Source: Nigrospora sphaerica (Eukaryota; Ascomycota; Sordariomycetes; Amphisphaeriales; Apiosporaceae). From it: DNA of 64,000 bases. A program made the position numbers and the translations under genes. The notes below the pieces were generated by a model. That model saw only the letters and a program-made list of their open reading frames with translations, was not told the origin of the DNA and searched no databases. The stretch is from NCBI GenBank assembly GCA_018287875.1, contig JAGVVL010000027.1, forward strand, positions 310,001 through 374,000, given 5' to 3'. Positions 62,509 through 64,000 of this stretch are shown here, one piece after another; position 1 is the stretch's first letter, and every line of letters starts with the position of its first letter.

Positions 62509-64000
62509 ATGGCCTTCAGACGCGCCTGCACCAACACCGTCCCGATACACCAGGTCCAGCCACCACGACCGACGACCGGGCACGACTTCGCTATCGCCAT
62601 CTTCTGCGCTCTTCCTCTCGAAGCCGATGCTGTCCTCGCCCTGTTCGACTACCGCTGGGACGACGACGGCCCTCCGTACGACCCCGCCCCCGGCGATCCG
62701 AATACCTACTCGGCCGGCGCCATCAGTCTGCACAATGTGGTGCTCGTGCACATGCCGGGCATGGGTAAGGTGGCTGCCGGCACAGCTGCAGCGTACTGTC
62801 GAATGCGCTTCCCTGGCATACAGTTAGCTATCGTCGTCGGGGTGTGTGGTGTTGTGCCTTTTACGACGGGTGAAGAAGAGATCGTGCTCGGCGACGTCAT
62901 CATTGGCGAAGGCGTGGTTCAGTACGATTTCGGGCAACGGATACCGGAGGGTTTCGTACGAAAGAACACGCCGCAGGAGTCGCTTGGAAGACACAGTGCC
63001 GAGGTTCGCGGTCGGCTAGCGAAACTGAAAGGCGCGCACGGTCGGGCGAAGCTTCAGGACAAGACGGCCGGCTACTTAGCTGCGATCCAGTGCAATACTC
63101 TTTCACCAGCCCGGTACCCTGGTGCCCAGCATGATAGGTTGTTTAAAGCGACATATCGGCACGTTGTCGACGGAACGCTATGTAATGAGTGCGGGTGCAA
63201 TGGGCCTCTCGTGCCACGGAGTCGCCTCGAGCAGGGCAGCACGCAGCCTATCGTGCACATAGGCCTGGTCGCATCGGGAGACACCGTGCTCAAGTCCGGC
63301 GAAGATCGAGACACACTGGCCCGGCAGGACGGCACTATAGCGTTCGAGATGGAGGGTGCAGGGGTATGGGACGTTTTTCCGTGCGTGGTGATCAAAGGCG
63401 CGTGCGACTACGCAGACAGCCACAAGATGAAGGCGTGGCAGCGGTACGCAGCGGCGACGGCGGCGGCGTGTATGAAAGCGTTCTTAGATTCGTGGCCGTC
63501 CTCCACCTCTTATTCAGGTACGTGTGTTCCCGTGATAGATTTCAGAGTGGGCTAGTAAGCCTTTGGACTCTTTAGACGTTCGCTGATTCCGTTAGGGCTA
63601 CGACCAGTTCCCGAGCCGCAAGCCGTTTCTAAGCCACAACCTATCTCGAGACATACTAACGGACCTAGGCGTAGGTTGACTCACCTGCTGCACTGTTTCC
63701 ACGCCTTTGGCATCATGGACACAGGTATTCGCTGCAATAAGAGGACTCGTTCAATGCTAACGGGCTGTGCACAGCACCCCAGTACCACATCCCATTGCTC
63801 CAAAACCGCAAATTCACGGGTCGGCATGCGGTTCTCGACGAGCTCCAGAAGAAGCTATTTATTAAGCAGGAGTGCCAGAAGCTCGCGATCGTCGGGCTAG
63901 GCGGTGTTGGTAAGACCCAGCTCGCCCTGCAGCTCGCCTACTGGGCGAAGGACAACCAGCCGGACTATTCGATATTCTGGGTACCGGTCATTAGCTACGC
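62509..64000 (+). CDS. PNP_UDP-NB-ARC NLR-type protein, 5' part (runs off the right edge)
   Basis: Proposed exons: 62509-63517, 63596-63724, 63775 to beyond 64000. Introns are GTACGT ... CGCTGATT ... TTAG, and a 50-nt GTATTC ... TGCTAACG ... CACAG; phases agree. The N-terminus is a nucleoside-phosphorylase-like (PNP_UDP) domain (FAIAIFCALPLEADAVLALF, LVHMPGMGKVAAGTAAA, VGVCGVVP, FEMEGAGVWDVFPCVVIKGA). A linker with the typical QNRKFTGRHAVLDELQKKLF follows, then the NB-ARC P-loop AIVGLGGVGKTQLALQLAYW. In fungi this architecture usually continues into TPR repeats. These are STAND/NLR-type proteins implicated in non-self recognition; the PNP domain is the presumed effector or sensor part. Confidence 0.88.

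Overview
This window is nuclear DNA from a filamentous ascomycete (Pezizomycotina; a Sordariomycete, perhaps Sordariales, is my inference). The evidence is short 50-110 nt introns with GTAAGT-type donors and CTGAC/CTAAC-like branch points, high-GC coding sequence, and typical fungal families: GH18 chitinases with chitin-binding or Hce2 modules, LysM protein, DUF3328/UstYa-like protein, NACHT-WD40 and PNP-NB-ARC NLR-type proteins, a HET domain, and Tad1-like LINE, pogo/Fot1 and Ty3/gypsy debris. No tRNA, rRNA, CRISPR array or bacterial operon was seen.

Layout. 1-1.6 kb: 3' end of a chitinase-type gene with a C-terminal Hce2 domain. 1.7-8.4 kb: a 1.9 kb duplicated unit carrying a two-exon, cysteine-rich small secreted protein gene and interrupted by a nearly intact 4.85 kb LINE (14-bp target duplication). 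Its uninterrupted sister copy lies at 33.3-35.25 kb. 8.5-14.6 kb: solo LTRs, a decayed membrane-protein gene, two uncharacterised proteins and TE scraps. 15.6-21.1 kb: a divergent, decayed pair of LysM gene and GH18 chitinase gene. 21-23 kb: ankyrin protein. 23.4-27.1 kb: a dead LINE copy split by a solo LTR. 27.8-28.5 kb: a three-exon secreted protein. 29.2-38.8 kb: a transposon-rich island with a Fot1-like fragment, recurrent insertions of a second LINE, at least four solo LTRs, one uncharacterised gene, the second copy of the 1.9 kb unit and a 1.9 kb pogo element with perfect 46-bp terminal inverted repeats.

39-44.3 kb: an NLR-type NACHT gene with 13 almost identical WD40 repeats, next to a HET-domain stub cut off at a solo LTR. 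45-61 kb is the gene-like half: UstYa-like protein, F-box/DUF-like protein, a four-TM membrane protein, a degenerate phosphotransferase-like gene, a divergent pair of paralogous secreted proteins, a 3.4 kb gene-poor gap, a two-TM protein and an F-box-like protein. 62.5 kb to the right edge: the 5' part of a PNP_UDP-NB-ARC NLR-type gene.

How it fits together (inference). The left two thirds look like a fast-evolving accessory compartment: chitin-related genes, secreted Cys-rich proteins and incompatibility/NLR genes scattered among young and old transposons, with transition-biased decay suggestive of mild repeat-induced point mutation (RIP). Many breaks are single-base length changes in homopolymers, so part of the decay could be sequencing error. 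All family calls were made by eye from translations; none was checked by a search.
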